Assembly (NCBI RefSeq): GCF_039543385.1
Contig: NZ_BAABJQ010000035.1
Coordinates: 23,241 to 87,240, forward strand
Length of the DNA stretch: 64,000 bases
Direction of reading: 5' to 3'
DNA from: Rugosimonospora acidiphila
Lineage (GTDB): Bacteria > Actinomycetota > Actinomycetes > Mycobacteriales > Micromonosporaceae
Part shown: one piece after another, positions 38,879 through 48,053 of the stretch
Layout of the letters: every line of letters begins with the position of its first letter
How positions within the stretch are numbered: the first letter of the stretch is position 1
Notes under the pieces: model-generated
Told to the model about the DNA's origin: nothing
Seen by the model: the letters and a program-made list of their open reading frames with translations, nothing else
Databases searched by the model: none
Made by a program: the position numbers and the translations under genes

Positions 38879-39094
38879 ATGGCCTCGATGAGGGACGTGG
38901 ACATCGAGGAGGACATGATCCGGCTCGCCCAGTTCCTGAAGCTGGCCGGCGTCATAGACACCGGCGGCGAGGCGAAGCTGGTCATCGCCGACGGTGAGGT
39001 CCGGGTCAACGGGGAGGTCGAGGTCCGTCGCGGACGGCAGTTGCGGCGGGGCGACGTCATCGAGTTCGACGGTCAACGGCTGCGGATCCACTGA
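38879..39094 (+). CDS. Small S4-domain RNA-binding protein (YbcJ/RqcP-like)
   Basis: A 71-residue protein consisting of an S4 RNA-binding domain (LAQFLKLAGVIDTGGEAKL, then GEVRVNGEVEVRRGRQLRRGD). Small S4 proteins of this type bind rRNA or peptidyl-tRNA on 50S subunits. ATG 38879 is the natural start; ATG 38888 is three codons later. A hairpin follows at 39187-39206. Confidence 0.88.
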   Translation: MASMRDVDIEEDMIRLAQFLKLAGVIDTGGEAKLVIADGEVRVNGEVEVRRGRQLRRGDVIEFDGQRLRIH

Positions 39095-39186
39095 TCCGGT
39101 CGACGAACCGTCAGGAGAGGCGCCACCGGCGGGCGCACCGGTCCGGCGGGTCGGTCGGGTGCTTCGGGCAGGTGGATCGGCGCTTG

Positions 39187-39206
39187 GGCCGCCGGAGCCG
39201 GCGGCC
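39187..39206. terminator. Hairpin between convergent genes
   Basis: A 9-bp inverted repeat GGCCGCCGG/CCGGCGGCC with a 2-nt centre lies between the S4 gene and the convergent Pro/Gln-rich gene; effective stem is about 8 bp. No T run. Confidence 0.5.
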
Positions 39207-39272
39207 GTCGACGCGAATAATCCGTGCGAAGGGTGTGTAGCGCCCATCCCCGCCCAGGGCAGGCACCGGCGG

Positions 39273-40466
39273 CTACTCCTCCCTGCGGTGCCGTCCGATC
39301 CTGACCGGCGCCTCGGGTGCGTCCTCGGCGGCCGGCCGCGCCGGCTCGTCGGGCTGGTCCGGGGCGCTGTGCTGCGCCTGCTGGGGGCGGGCGGGGCCGC
39401 CGGGCTGAGCCGGCGCAGCGACCGGCTGGGGCGCCGACTGCGGGGCCGCCGACTGTGGGGCCGGCGACTGTGGGGCCGGCGACTGTGGGGCCGGCGACGT
39501 CGGCGCAACCGCGGGGACGAGCTGCGTCGGCCCGCTGAGCGGGGCCGGGCTGCCCGGCTGGGCGGCCGCCGGACCCGGGGGCGTCGCCACGGGACCTGGC
39601 TGGGCCGGCGCACTGGGCTGACCCTGCGGGTTGGGCTGGGCGAGCGCGTTGGGCTGACCCGGGGTGGGCTGACCCTGCGGGTTGGGCTGACTCTGCGGCA
39701 TGGGTTGGACCGGCATTGGCGGCTGGGCCATCGGCCGAGGTGCGGCCTGGGGTTGACCGGGCTGAGCCGGCGCGGGGGGCTGGGCCTGTACCGGCGGCTG
39801 AGGCGGCATCGGAGGCTGTGCGGCCACCGGGCCGGGGCGGGCCGGAACGACGACCGGCCGCGCCGCGGTGTCGGCGTTGTGGACCTGGCCCGGTGCGTTG
39901 ACCTGGCCCTGCGCGTTGTTGACCGGGCCCTGCGCGTTGACCGGGCCCTGCGCGTTGGTCGGGCCCTGTGGGTTGGTCGGGCCCTGCGCGTTGGTCGGGC
40001 CCTGCGGGTTGATCTGGCCCTGCGGGTTGTTGATCGGACTCTGAGCGTTGTTGGCCTGGCCCTGCGCGTTGCTTGGCTGGCTCTGAGCGTTGACCTGGGT
40101 CTGTGCCGCGTTGGCCTGGGGAGGTGCGGACGGAGCGGGGACCTGCGGTGGCGCGACCGGGATGTTGACCTGGAGGGGCGCCGGGGGAGCGGTGGGTTCG
40201 GGGCGCCTCTGAGGGAGGGGCTGGGCGGCGGGAACCGGTGCCGGTGGCTCCAGCTCGCTCGGCAGCTCGCGTACCGGGTTCAGCGCATCGGGGTCCAGCC
40301 AGCCTGGCGGATCATTGCGCATCTCGGTGCGAAGGTCCTCGAGCCAGTGTTCAAGATCACTCCGCTGCTCCGGCGGATCGGTCGCGCCGGGTCTCGCACC
40401 TGGATCGTCAGCGTCGGCCATGCCTGACCCGCTGCGATCAGGTGTTAGATGAACAGACTCAGTCAC
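39273..40466 (-). CDS. Pro/Gln/Asn-rich low-complexity protein
   Basis: A 397-residue soluble protein. Residues 25-60 form the only folded-looking part (DLEHWLEDLRTEMRNDPPGWLD). The rest is disordered: a hexapeptide repeat of the form N(A/P)QGP(T/V) in the middle and PAPQS repeats near the C-terminus, ending in a basic RIGRHRREE. No membrane segment or export signal. GTG 40466 has TATCGT 8 nt upstream; ATG 40421 is the alternative. Function unknown; it may be a scaffold, but that is a guess. Confidence 0.65.
   Translation of the reverse strand: MTESVHLTPDRSGSGMADADDPGARPGATDPPEQRSDLEHWLEDLRTEMRNDPPGWLDPDALNPVRELPSELEPPAPVPAAQPLPQRRPEPTAPPAPLQVNIPVAPPQVPAPSAPPQANAAQTQVNAQSQPSNAQGQANNAQSPINNPQGQINPQGPTNAQGPTNPQGPTNAQGPVNAQGPVNNAQGQVNAPGQVHNADTAARPVVVPARPGPVAAQPPMPPQPPVQAQPPAPAQPGQPQAAPRPMAQPPMPVQPMPQSQPNPQGQPTPGQPNALAQPNPQGQPSAPAQPGPVATPPGPAAAQPGSPAPLSGPTQLVPAVAPTSPAPQSPAPQSPAPQSAAPQSAPQPVAAPAQPGGPARPQQAQHSAPDQPDEPARPAAEDAPEAPVRIGRHRREE
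39893..40033 (-). repeat. 18-bp tandem repeat coding for N(A/P)QGP(T/V)
   Basis: About seven copies of an 18-bp unit of the form GGGCCCTGCGCGTTGGTC (plus strand) encode hexapeptide repeats. They are in frame and imperfect. Confidence 0.8.
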
Positions 40467-40785
40467 AGTCCATAACGATATCCGGTGGGCGGGGCCCCTG
40501 CGAACTTTCACCGGACGCCGGCGGACCGACCTGCGGATGGGCGCGAGTACCGATCGTGGTCGGTGACTGTCGACACGGGACGGTCGACGGTGGCCGGCGA
40601 CGGCGCGGAGCCGGCCGTCGCGCGTGCCGCCGACGAGTCCGCGTCCACGCGCCGGTGCGTACGTACCGATGTCCAATGGCGTCAACCGTTTCCGGGCCGA
40701 CCAGCGCCCGACGAACCCGCGATTTCGGCTCGTCTCATGAGGTCCGTCCGTGAGATATGGGGACCCCGACAACGTCGCTTCACCG

Positions 40786-40799
40786 TATGATCGGCGCTC
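40786..40799 (+). promoter_or_regulatory. Leaderless promoter of the YP-rich membrane protein gene
   Basis: TATGAT (40786-40791) ends 8 nt before GTG 40800, and no ribosome site intervenes. The rest of the 333-bp divergent region 40467-40799 contains no gene or RNA I can identify. Confidence 0.5.
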
Positions 40800-41546
40800 G
40801 TGTCAGCACCCCAATACGAAAACCAAGCGATGTCGGCCTATCCGCCGACCGGGTACCCGCAGACCGCGTACCCACCGGCCGCGCAGGTCCCCGCGCAGCA
40901 GCCGGTCGCCTATCCGCCGACCGGGTACCCGCAGACGCAGCAGGCTCCGGGCGGATATCCGCCTCCCGCGTACCCGACGGCGGCCTACGCGCCGGCGGCC
41001 AACGCACCGGTCGCGTACGCACCGGCTCAGGCAGCCGCTGCCGCCCCGGTGGCGGGCTACCCGGCGATGGGCTATCAGGCGGCCGGCTACCCGGCAACCG
41101 GCTATCCGGCGGCCGTTCAAATGCCCGGTCAGGCGACGTCCGAGGGCACGCTGCAGTGCCGCCTCTGCGGCTGCGTACCGGCGGCCCAGGTGACCTTCCG
41201 CGAGCACCATGGGCTGATCCTCTTCATGCAGTTCGTGCACCTCAAGGGCCCCTTCTGCCGCGACTGCGGCCTGGCCACGTTCCGTAGGATGACGGCCATG
41301 ACGCTGATCCGTGGCTGGTACGGCTACGCGTCGGTGCTCATCACGCCGATCACCGTGTTAATCAACCTGGCGCGGCGCGGCAAGGTGGCCAACCTTCCGC
41401 AGCCGACGCGGCCACCGACCGGCGTGAGCCGCCAACCGCTGGACCCGGGTCCGGTGCTGCTGGCCCGGCCGACAGCGCTGATCGGGCTGGCCCTTCCCGC
41501 GTTCGTGATAGTGCTGATCATCGCGCTGATCGCGCTCGGCGGCTGA
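40800..41546 (+). CDS. YP-rich membrane protein with zinc-binding CxxC motifs
   Basis: A 248-residue protein. Residues 1-110 are low complexity, rich in Tyr-Pro-Pro-Thr-Gly and Ala (repeats of PPTGYPQT). Then come CRLCGC (about 120-125) and CRDCG (about 151-155), a zinc-ribbon pair, and two hydrophobic segments (about 170-190 and 222-245). This resembles actinobacterial proteins with a proline-rich cytoplasmic tail and membrane anchor, sometimes linked to polar growth or secretion; no function can be stated. Divergent from another low-complexity gene. Confidence 0.75.
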   Translation: MSAPQYENQAMSAYPPTGYPQTAYPPAAQVPAQQPVAYPPTGYPQTQQAPGGYPPPAYPTAAYAPAANAPVAYAPAQAAAAAPVAGYPAMGYQAAGYPATGYPAAVQMPGQATSEGTLQCRLCGCVPAAQVTFREHHGLILFMQFVHLKGPFCRDCGLATFRRMTAMTLIRGWYGYASVLITPITVLINLARRGKVANLPQPTRPPTGVSRQPLDPGPVLLARPTALIGLALPAFVIVLIIALIALGG

Positions 41547-41629
41547 CGGACAACAGGTGACCGGCTCCGGCCACCACGGGCGGCGATGCCGCGACGACGT
41601 GGTGGGCGGGGCCCGCGGCGGGGGAGGGC

Positions 41630-42529
41630 GTGACGGTGGTCGCGGGTAGCGCCAACTGGATCGCGGCCGTGCGGGCCCGCGAGAGCCGCCGTCCCGACCG
41701 GCTGTTCGACGATCCGTTCGCCGAACGGCTGGCCGGGGAGCGGGGCTTCGCCGCGATGGCTGCTTCGGAGCGGGCGTCGGGCGGTGAGAACGCCTTCATC
41801 CCGGTGCGCGTGCGGTGGTTCGACGACGCGGTGCTGCGGGCGGTCGCGGACGGGGTGCGGCAGGTGGTGCTGCTCGGTGCCGGGCTGGACACCCGCCCGT
41901 ACCGGCTGGACCTGCCCGGCGACCTCGACTGGTTTGAGCTGGACCGGCCGGAGGTGTTCGAGGCCAAGGCGGCGGTGCTGGGCGACCCGGCCTCGGGCGG
42001 TGCGGTGCCGCGCTGCCGCCGTGGGGCGGTCGAGGCGGACCTGGCCGGGGACTGGGCGAGCGCACTGGTCCCCGCCCAGGGCGGCGTGCAGGATGCTCGC
42101 CCGCGCCACCAGCCGGCCGGGCCCGGCCCCGCCGGCTTCGACCCCGGCCGGCGCACGCTGTGGCTTGCCGAGGGGCTGTTCTTCTATCTGGCCGAGGAGT
42201 CCATCGTCGCGCTGCTGCGCGCGGCCGGCGGGTTGTGCGGGCCCGACAGCCTGCTGCTGGCCGACATCATGAGCGCGGGTGTGACCGAATTGCCCGCCAT
42301 GCGGTCGTACCGCGACCACTGCGCCCGTCGCGGGCTGCCGCCGCCGTACGGCTGCGACGACCCCGGCGCGCTGCTGCTCCCCGGTGGCTGGCGGTTGGAC
42401 GCGATCACCACGCCCGGGGCGCCCGATGCCAACTACGGCCGCCTGCCGACCGTCGCCCCCACCGGGAGCCCGAACGCGCCCCGGCCGGGCACCGTCCACC
42501 TGGTGACCGGTCGACGCGTCGCCGAGTGA
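41630..42529 (+). CDS. SAM-dependent methyltransferase, LCMT/PPM family
   Basis: A 299-residue protein of the leucine carboxyl methyltransferase-like family common in actinobacteria. Markers: RPDRLFDDPFAERL near the N-terminus, VRVRWFDDAVL, the SAM motif VVLLGAGLDTRPYRL and WFELDRPEVFEAKAAVL. GTG 41630 follows GGGGGAGGG. Substrate unknown, often assigned to polyketide or O-methyl transfer. Confidence 0.87.
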   Translation: MTVVAGSANWIAAVRARESRRPDRLFDDPFAERLAGERGFAAMAASERASGGENAFIPVRVRWFDDAVLRAVADGVRQVVLLGAGLDTRPYRLDLPGDLDWFELDRPEVFEAKAAVLGDPASGGAVPRCRRGAVEADLAGDWASALVPAQGGVQDARPRHQPAGPGPAGFDPGRRTLWLAEGLFFYLAEESIVALLRAAGGLCGPDSLLLADIMSAGVTELPAMRSYRDHCARRGLPPPYGCDDPGALLLPGGWRLDAITTPGAPDANYGRLPTVAPTGSPNAPRPGTVHLVTGRRVAE

Positions 42530-42721
42530 CGGCCACCACCGCCCCGGAAAATTACGTACCGTTATCTACGTGCCGCGTCGATTGTGCCGGCCAATCGGGC
42601 TCATCGGACCCGTCACCCGTGACTCCGGCCCGGTCCCGCCGCGTCGAAGCTGGCCGAATGCGTTGTCAAAAGTGATCCTCAACACCGTTTGAGCTGCTGT
42701 TTCTCGTCGATGAGTGGCCCT

Positions 42722-42727
42722 TAGCCT
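42722..42727 (+). promoter_or_regulatory. -10 box of a probable leaderless mRNA
   Basis: TAGCCT, 7 nt before GTG 42735, with no ribosome site. Confidence 0.4.
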
Positions 42728-42734
42728 GGCTGGC

Positions 42735-43670
42735 GTGCATGGCAGCGACATCGATCCGGCCGGACGTCGGAACCGGCGGACGAGCCCCTACCAGGCTCAG
42801 CATCGGCCGGCCGCTCGGCAACACACGGTAGCGGGCGCGGTCAAGGGGGAGCGGCCGTCGCCCGGGCCGTCCTCCGCGCCGGTGCGACACCGCAGGGTTT
42901 CCGCGTGGCGGGTCTGGGCCGGCGAACACCCGGTGCGCCGCCCGGTCCTGGTGGTGCTTCTGCTGCTGGTCGGGGTGGGCGCGCTGTTCACGGCGATGAG
43001 CAGCGACACCGGCCGGTCGGGGCGGTCGAAGTCGGCCGACCTGACCGCGGCTGTGCGGGTACCGGTGGATCGGGAGCGCCGCGAGGTCTCCCGCTCCGCT
43101 CAGCGCACGGCGCCCAGCGGTGCGCCCGAGTCCCCGACGCCTTCGGCCAGCCCGACTCCGAGTCCGAGCCCGAGCCCGTCGGTTTCGCCGACGCCCATCA
43201 GGAAGCCGACCCGGGCCGCCACGGTGGTCGTCAGGCCGGCTCCGGTCGGCGGCCTCAGCCAGGTGCAGATGGACTACGCCGCGACCATCGTGCGGGTGGG
43301 GGAGCAGCTGAAGCTGCCCAAGGAGGCGTACGTCGTCGCCGTGGCCACCGCGTTGCAGGAGAGCCAGTTGCTCAACCTGGCCAACTACGGGGTGGCTGAG
43401 TCGCTGGATCTGCCGCACGACGGCGTGGGCGGCGACCACGACTCGGTCGGGCTGTTCCAGCAGCGGCCGAGTTCGGGTTGGGGCACGGTCGAGGAGCTGA
43501 TGGACCCGGCCACCTCGGCGACCAAGTTCTACGACGCGCTGATCGAGATCCCTGGCTGGGAGAGCATGTCGGTCACCGAGGCGGCGCAGGCCGTCCAGAA
43601 CTCGGCCTTCCCCGACGCGTACGCCCAGCAGGAGTCGCTGGCCACCCTCGTGGTCGCCGCGCTGGTCTGA
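42735..43670 (+). CDS. Membrane-anchored lysozyme/transglycosylase-like protein
   Basis: A 311-residue protein. A cytoplasmic, basic, Pro/Arg-rich N-terminus (about 65 residues) precedes one membrane helix (VLVVLLLLVGVGALF). Outside there is a Ser/Pro-rich spacer (PTPSPSPSPS) and a C-terminal domain (about 175-311) with VAVATALQESQL, where the Glu is in the place of the lytic transglycosylase catalytic Glu, and DSVGLFQQRPSSGWG. This pattern occurs in actinobacterial wall-acting proteins. GTG 42735 is preferred to GTG 42714 because of the -10 position. Confidence 0.7.
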   Translation: MHGSDIDPAGRRNRRTSPYQAQHRPAARQHTVAGAVKGERPSPGPSSAPVRHRRVSAWRVWAGEHPVRRPVLVVLLLLVGVGALFTAMSSDTGRSGRSKSADLTAAVRVPVDRERREVSRSAQRTAPSGAPESPTPSASPTPSPSPSPSVSPTPIRKPTRAATVVVRPAPVGGLSQVQMDYAATIVRVGEQLKLPKEAYVVAVATALQESQLLNLANYGVAESLDLPHDGVGGDHDSVGLFQQRPSSGWGTVEELMDPATSATKFYDALIEIPGWESMSVTEAAQAVQNSAFPDAYAQQESLATLVVAALV

Positions 43671-43714
43671 GCCGCGGCCCGGCGTCCGCCCCCTTCGCGA
43701 GCCGGGCCGCGGCT
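43670..43714. terminator. Bidirectional terminator
   Basis: A 13-bp perfect stem AGCCGCGGCCCGG/CCGGGCCGCGGCT with a 19-nt loop, between the convergent transglycosylase-like gene and the MMPL gene. Its first base is the last base of the upstream stop codon. Confidence 0.75.
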
Positions 43715-43728
43715 TGGTTCTGCGAGTG

Positions 43729-45864
43729 CTACGAACCCGTCGGCGCGCCGGCCAGCGAGACCGGCTCGTCCGGCCGCCGCGGCGCCTCGCCGCCCGCCGG
43801 TACCCGTTCGCGCGCCAGCTGGCTGGGCCACCAGATCCGCCGCCCCACGTCCAGGTTCAGCGCGGTGACCAGGATCGAACGCACCACCATGGTGTCCAGC
43901 AGTACGCCGAACGCCACCGCGAAACCGATCTCGGCGAACGTCACCAGTGGCAGCGTGGCCAGCACCGAGAACGTGCCGGCCAGCACCAGGCCGGCCGATG
44001 TGATCACGCCGCCGGTCGCGGCGAGCCCGAGCAGCGCCCCGCGCCGGGTGCCGAGCCGCGCCGACTCCTCGCGGACCCTGGTCATGACGAAGATGTTGTA
44101 GTCGATGCCGAGCGCGACCAGGAAGACGAAGACGAACAGCGGGAACCCGGTGTCCACCCCGGCGAACCCCAGCAGGTGCTTGAAGATCAGGGCGCTGGCG
44201 CCCAGCGCGGCCCCGAACGACAGCACCACCGTGGCCACCAGCAGCAGCGGCGCGACTATCGCGCGCAGCAGCAGGGACAGGATGATGAAGACCACCACCA
44301 GTACCAGCGGGATGATCAGATCCTCGTCGCGGCGCGCCGCCCGCTCGATGTCGACGTTGACCGCCGTCGCGCCGCCGACCTTCGCCTCGGCGCCCGGTAT
44401 CGCGTGTACGGCGGTGCGTACCCGATCCACGGTGGCCTGTGCGGCCGGGCTGTCCGCGGCGTTGGCGAGGGTGGCCTGCACCATGCTGTGCCCGCCCCGG
44501 ACCACCGGGGCGTCGGCGCCCGCTATGCCGCGGGTGCCGGCGACCGCGTCGTGGATCCGCTGGCCCGCGCCGGCCGCGCCGATGACCACCACCGGCTGGC
44601 CGCTGCCGGCCGGGAAGTGCGCGGCCTGCACGTCGGCGCCGACCACCGAGTCCGGATGGCCGAGCATCGAGTCCTTGTTGGACAGTGGGCCGGCGTGCAG
44701 GTCGACCATGCCGACCGCCAGCGCGCCCAGCACGAGCGCGGTGGCCACCCAGACCGTGCGGGGGCGCCGGGCCACCCGAGCGCCGATGCGGGCCCAGGCC
44801 CCGGTCTCGGTCGGCTCGGGCGTGCCGAACCTGGGCCGGACCGGCCAGAACACCCACCGGCCGCAGATCACCAGCAGGGCCGGGAGCAGCGTGAGCATCG
44901 CGGCCAGGCCGACCGCCACCCCGATGGCGGCCACCGGGCCCAGGCCGCTGGTGGAGTTGAGGTCGGCGGCCAGCAGGCAGAGCATGCCGGCGATCACGGT
45001 GGCGCCGCTGGCCACGATGGCGGGTCCGGCGCGGCGCAGCGCCGCGGCCATCGCCTCGTGCCGGTCGGCGTGCCGGCGCAGCTCCTCGCGGTACCGCGCG
45101 ACCAGCAGCAGCGCGTAGTCGGTACCGGCGCCGAAGACCAGTACGGTCAGGATGCCGGCGCTCTGCGCGTTGACCACCAGTCCGGCGTGCCGGGCGAACA
45201 GGTAGATCACCGCCTCGGACGCGGCCAGCGCGCCGCCCGCGGACAGCACCGGCAGCAGCCACAGCACCGGGCTGCGGTACGTCAGCAGCAGGATCACGAT
45301 GACCACGCCGAGTGTGGCGTACAGCAGTCGGCCGTCGATGCCCTCGAACGCCTCGGCCGAGTCGGCGGCGCTGCCGGCCGGCCCGGTGACGTGCAGCCGC
45401 ATGCCGTCGAGCGTGGGTGCGGCGATCGTTCTGATCTGGGTGACGGCGTCGCCGATCGTGTCCCACCCCCCGTCGCCCACCGTGATCGGCACGAACACCT
45501 GCAGGGCCTTGCCGTCCGTCGACGGCTGCGGCCCGATCACCGGGTCGTCCACGCCGTCGATGGTGGCGAACCGCTTGGCCTGGTCGGCGACGTGCGTGCC
45601 GTCCGCGGCGGTGATGCCGGCCAGCCGCTGGTAGACCACCACGGCGTACGCCGTGTCGTGCGACTCGAAGCCGCTCTGCAGGTTGATCACCTGGGTCGAC
45701 TCGGCGTTGCCGGGCAGCCAGGACGAGTCGTCGTTCTTCTCCGCCCCGGTGAGCTTTCCCGCCAGCGGCCCCAGCGTGGCCAGCACTACCAGCCAGAAGA
45801 CCAGGACCATCCATTTTGTACGGCGACCACACACCAGCGCGGCCAGCCGGTGGCCTCTATCCAT
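43729..45864 (-). CDS. MMPL/RND-family membrane transporter
   Basis: A 711-residue RND-superfamily protein with two homologous halves, each with an extracytoplasmic domain after TM1 and TM7. Motifs: GAGTDYALLLVARYREEL (TM4-5 loop) and ALGIDYNIFVMTRVREES in the second half. In mycobacteria MMPL proteins export lipids or siderophores; in others they are poorly known. ATG 45864 has GGGGTGGG about 8 nt upstream. Confidence 0.9.
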   Translation of the reverse strand: MDRGHRLAALVCGRRTKWMVLVFWLVVLATLGPLAGKLTGAEKNDDSSWLPGNAESTQVINLQSGFESHDTAYAVVVYQRLAGITAADGTHVADQAKRFATIDGVDDPVIGPQPSTDGKALQVFVPITVGDGGWDTIGDAVTQIRTIAAPTLDGMRLHVTGPAGSAADSAEAFEGIDGRLLYATLGVVIVILLLTYRSPVLWLLPVLSAGGALAASEAVIYLFARHAGLVVNAQSAGILTVLVFGAGTDYALLLVARYREELRRHADRHEAMAAALRRAGPAIVASGATVIAGMLCLLAADLNSTSGLGPVAAIGVAVGLAAMLTLLPALLVICGRWVFWPVRPRFGTPEPTETGAWARIGARVARRPRTVWVATALVLGALAVGMVDLHAGPLSNKDSMLGHPDSVVGADVQAAHFPAGSGQPVVVIGAAGAGQRIHDAVAGTRGIAGADAPVVRGGHSMVQATLANAADSPAAQATVDRVRTAVHAIPGAEAKVGGATAVNVDIERAARRDEDLIIPLVLVVVFIILSLLLRAIVAPLLLVATVVLSFGAALGASALIFKHLLGFAGVDTGFPLFVFVFLVALGIDYNIFVMTRVREESARLGTRRGALLGLAATGGVITSAGLVLAGTFSVLATLPLVTFAEIGFAVAFGVLLDTMVVRSILVTALNLDVGRRIWWPSQLARERVPAGGEAPRRPDEPVSLAGAPTGS

Positions 45865-46072
45865 GAGCTATCCCACCCCGTCTCGCTCATACGTAGACCA
45901 GCTACTCAAGCTATTGACGATAATGGCGACCCCTACGCCCGTTGGGCCGTTTTCCGGCATTCGAGGGTCGGATTCTCGACGCGCTGACCCGACCCCGTCG
46001 TTGTGCGGCTAATGACATCCTGTTAGGCTCTTCGTTAGCTGGCTAAGCATCTTGCTTACGCGCGCTCAATAA

Positions 46073-47059
46073 ATGAACAGGAATTGGATGGTACGAACCA
46101 TGATCCTGGTGACCGGCGGTCTCGGTTTCATCGGCCTGAACACCGCCCGGGCGCTGCTGGAGGCGGGGGAGTCGTGCGTACTCACCCGGCGCCGCACCGC
46201 CCGCCAACCGGAGTTTTTGCGCACCGAGTTGGGCGGGCGCGCATTCATCGAACCGCTCGACGTCACGGATCCGGACGCACTGCTGGAATTGGGCAAGCGG
46301 TATCCGATCAACGGCATCATCCACCTCGCCGGATCGTCCGGCGCCGGCCCCGACCTCATCGACGACCTGAAGTCCCACGTCGACGGACTGCTGGCCGTGC
46401 TGCGCGCGGCTCGCGAGTGGCGGGTACCCCGAGTCAGCGTGGCGAGCACTATCGGCGTCTATGTCGGGGTGACTGGGGTGCCCTGGCGGGAGGACGCGCG
46501 GCTGCCGATGACCGCGTTCCACCCGATCGAGACGATGAAGAAGACCGCCGAACTGCTCGGCGGCCTCGTCGCCGGGCCGTCCGGCATCGAGGTGGTCAGC
46601 CTGCGCATCGGCGCGATCTGGGGGCCGTTCGGCCGGCCGGACTCCCGGTTCATGGCCGCGCCGCGGATGGTGAACGCGGCGTTCGCCGGCGAGCCGGTGC
46701 GCTTCACCCCGCCCCGGTACGCGCGCGACGGCATCGACCTGTGCTACGCGCGGGACTGCGGGCGGGCCATCGCGCTGGTGCAGACCGCGCCGAAGCTCAA
46801 CCACCGGGTCTACAACGTCGGTACCGGCCGGATGACCAGCAACGAGGAGGTGGCCGAGGCGGTCCGCGCGGTCATCCCGGACGCCGACATCGAGCTGGCC
46901 CCCGGCCACGACCCGGCCGGCCCGGCGGGCGACCAGTACCTGGACATCGAGCGGCTGCGCTCGGACACCGGCTACCGGCCGGAGTACGGCGCCGAGCGCG
47001 CGGTGCGTGACTACGTCGACTGGCTGCGCGAGAGCGCCGGCGCCCAGCCGGCTCGCTGA
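46073..47059 (+). CDS. NAD(P)-dependent epimerase/dehydratase (extended SDR)
   Basis: A 328-residue extended short-chain dehydrogenase. The dinucleotide motif VTGGLGFIG lies at about residues 13-21. The usual active-site tetrad is altered: the Ser/Thr is ASTIGVYVG, but the YxxxK motif is not evident, replaced by HPIETMKKTAE with Lys. It may be degenerate or use another Tyr. It begins at ATG 46073 behind CAGGAA or at ATG 46088. Substrate unknown, likely a nucleotide sugar or a lipid. Confidence 0.75.
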   Translation: MNRNWMVRTMILVTGGLGFIGLNTARALLEAGESCVLTRRRTARQPEFLRTELGGRAFIEPLDVTDPDALLELGKRYPINGIIHLAGSSGAGPDLIDDLKSHVDGLLAVLRAAREWRVPRVSVASTIGVYVGVTGVPWREDARLPMTAFHPIETMKKTAELLGGLVAGPSGIEVVSLRIGAIWGPFGRPDSRFMAAPRMVNAAFAGEPVRFTPPRYARDGIDLCYARDCGRAIALVQTAPKLNHRVYNVGTGRMTSNEEVAEAVRAVIPDADIELAPGHDPAGPAGDQYLDIERLRSDTGYRPEYGAERAVRDYVDWLRESAGAQPAR

Positions 47060-47108
47060 ACCGCCGCCCTCGCTCGCCGCGCCCCGCCGCCCTTGTTCGC
47101 CGCCCGGC

Positions 47109-47951
47109 TCACAGCCCCGGCAGCAGCGGCGGCAGGCTTGGCAGCAGCGGCGGCAGGCTGGGCAGCAGCGAGGGCAGCAGCCCCCCCGGTGCCTTGCCCG
47201 ACGACGGGCTCAGGGTGGGGGTGCCCACGCTGTACGGCGGGCTCGGGTTCGCCCCGGTCGCGGCCGGGCTGGCCGTCGGGGTCGGGGTCGGGGTCTGGGA
47301 GGGGCTCGACGCCGAGTGGGGCGACGGCGAGGCCGGTGCTCCGCCCGGCGTGGCCGCCGGCAGGGCGGCACGCAGCGCGTTGAGCTGGTCGCGCAGCCGC
47401 TGCGCCTGCGCCGGGTCGCTGACCTTCGCGACCAGGGCGTCCGCCCGGGCGATCAGCTGGCGGGCGTCGTCGTACCGGTGCTCGTCCATGGCCTGACGGG
47501 CCTTCCCGATCGCGTCCTGCGCCGAGCGCTGGTTGGCCACGTGCGGGTGAACGATCTTCACGACCGGCCACAGCGCGTCGCTGGGCTGGGCACCGGCGGC
47601 GGCGACGGAGACCCCGCCGGCCGTGGCGATGATCAGCGCGGCGGCCACGGCCAGCCGTACTGTCCGCGGGCGCACCGACGTGGTGCGCCGGGAGCGCTTG
47701 CCGGCGGCGGGCGGCCCCGGCGCCCAGTCGCCTGCCGCGTCCGCCGGCTCGGGGGCGAGCGCGTCGTACCGCAGCGGCGGCAGCGGCTCGGTGTCCAGGT
47801 CGGCGCGCCACGCGCCGAGCATCGCGGCCAGTTCGTCGTCGTCCGGTACGGCGTCGGACTGCCCGAGCGCGTCCAGCATCACGTCGTCGGAGCGCACCGC
47901 GTCCAGGTCGACCTGCCGGCGGCGGGGCGATGGTCTTCGGTTCCCGTTCAT
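47109..47951 (-). CDS. rsdA: Anti-sigma-D factor RsdA
   Basis: A 280-residue single-pass membrane protein. The sigma-binding region is DDVMLDALG (residues 22-30) then DDELAAMLGAWRADLD (about 38-53), as in mycobacterial RsdA. One membrane helix covers residues 98-118. The outer part has a helical hairpin (VANQRSAQDAIGKARQAM) and a Pro/Ser/Leu-rich tail with SLPPLLP repeats. ATG 47951 is the start. It follows sigD by about 90 nt with a 21-bp direct repeat between. Confidence 0.85.
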   Translation of the reverse strand: MNGNRRPSPRRRQVDLDAVRSDDVMLDALGQSDAVPDDDELAAMLGAWRADLDTEPLPPLRYDALAPEPADAAGDWAPGPPAAGKRSRRTTSVRPRTVRLAVAAALIIATAGGVSVAAAGAQPSDALWPVVKIVHPHVANQRSAQDAIGKARQAMDEHRYDDARQLIARADALVAKVSDPAQAQRLRDQLNALRAALPAATPGGAPASPSPHSASSPSQTPTPTPTASPAATGANPSPPYSVGTPTLSPSSGKAPGGLLPSLLPSLPPLLPSLPPLLPGL

Positions 47952-48053
47952 CGCTGTCGCTCGCTCATGCCAGATCCTCGCTTCGCTGCGGTCCGGCATG
48001 AGGCACAAACGCGCGGCGACTCTGACTCGCTCGCTGTCGCTCGCTCATGCCGG
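47950..48053. repeat. 21-bp direct repeat flanking the sigD-rsdA junction
   Basis: TCGCTGTCGCTCGCTCATGCC occurs at 47951-47971 and again at 48032-48052, about 80 bp apart. One copy ends at the rsdA start and the other spans the sigD stop codon. It looks like a dispersed REP-type element. Confidence 0.75.

Noticed and set aside
39893..40033. CRISPR-like regularity
   Set aside because: The 18-bp units are contiguous and encode a peptide repeat in frame; there are no spacers.
46035..46046. Small palindrome TTAGC-TG-GCTAA between the MMPL and epimerase genes
   Set aside because: Arms of 5 bp and no clear promoter alignment; the 208-bp region 45865-46072 is otherwise unremarkable.
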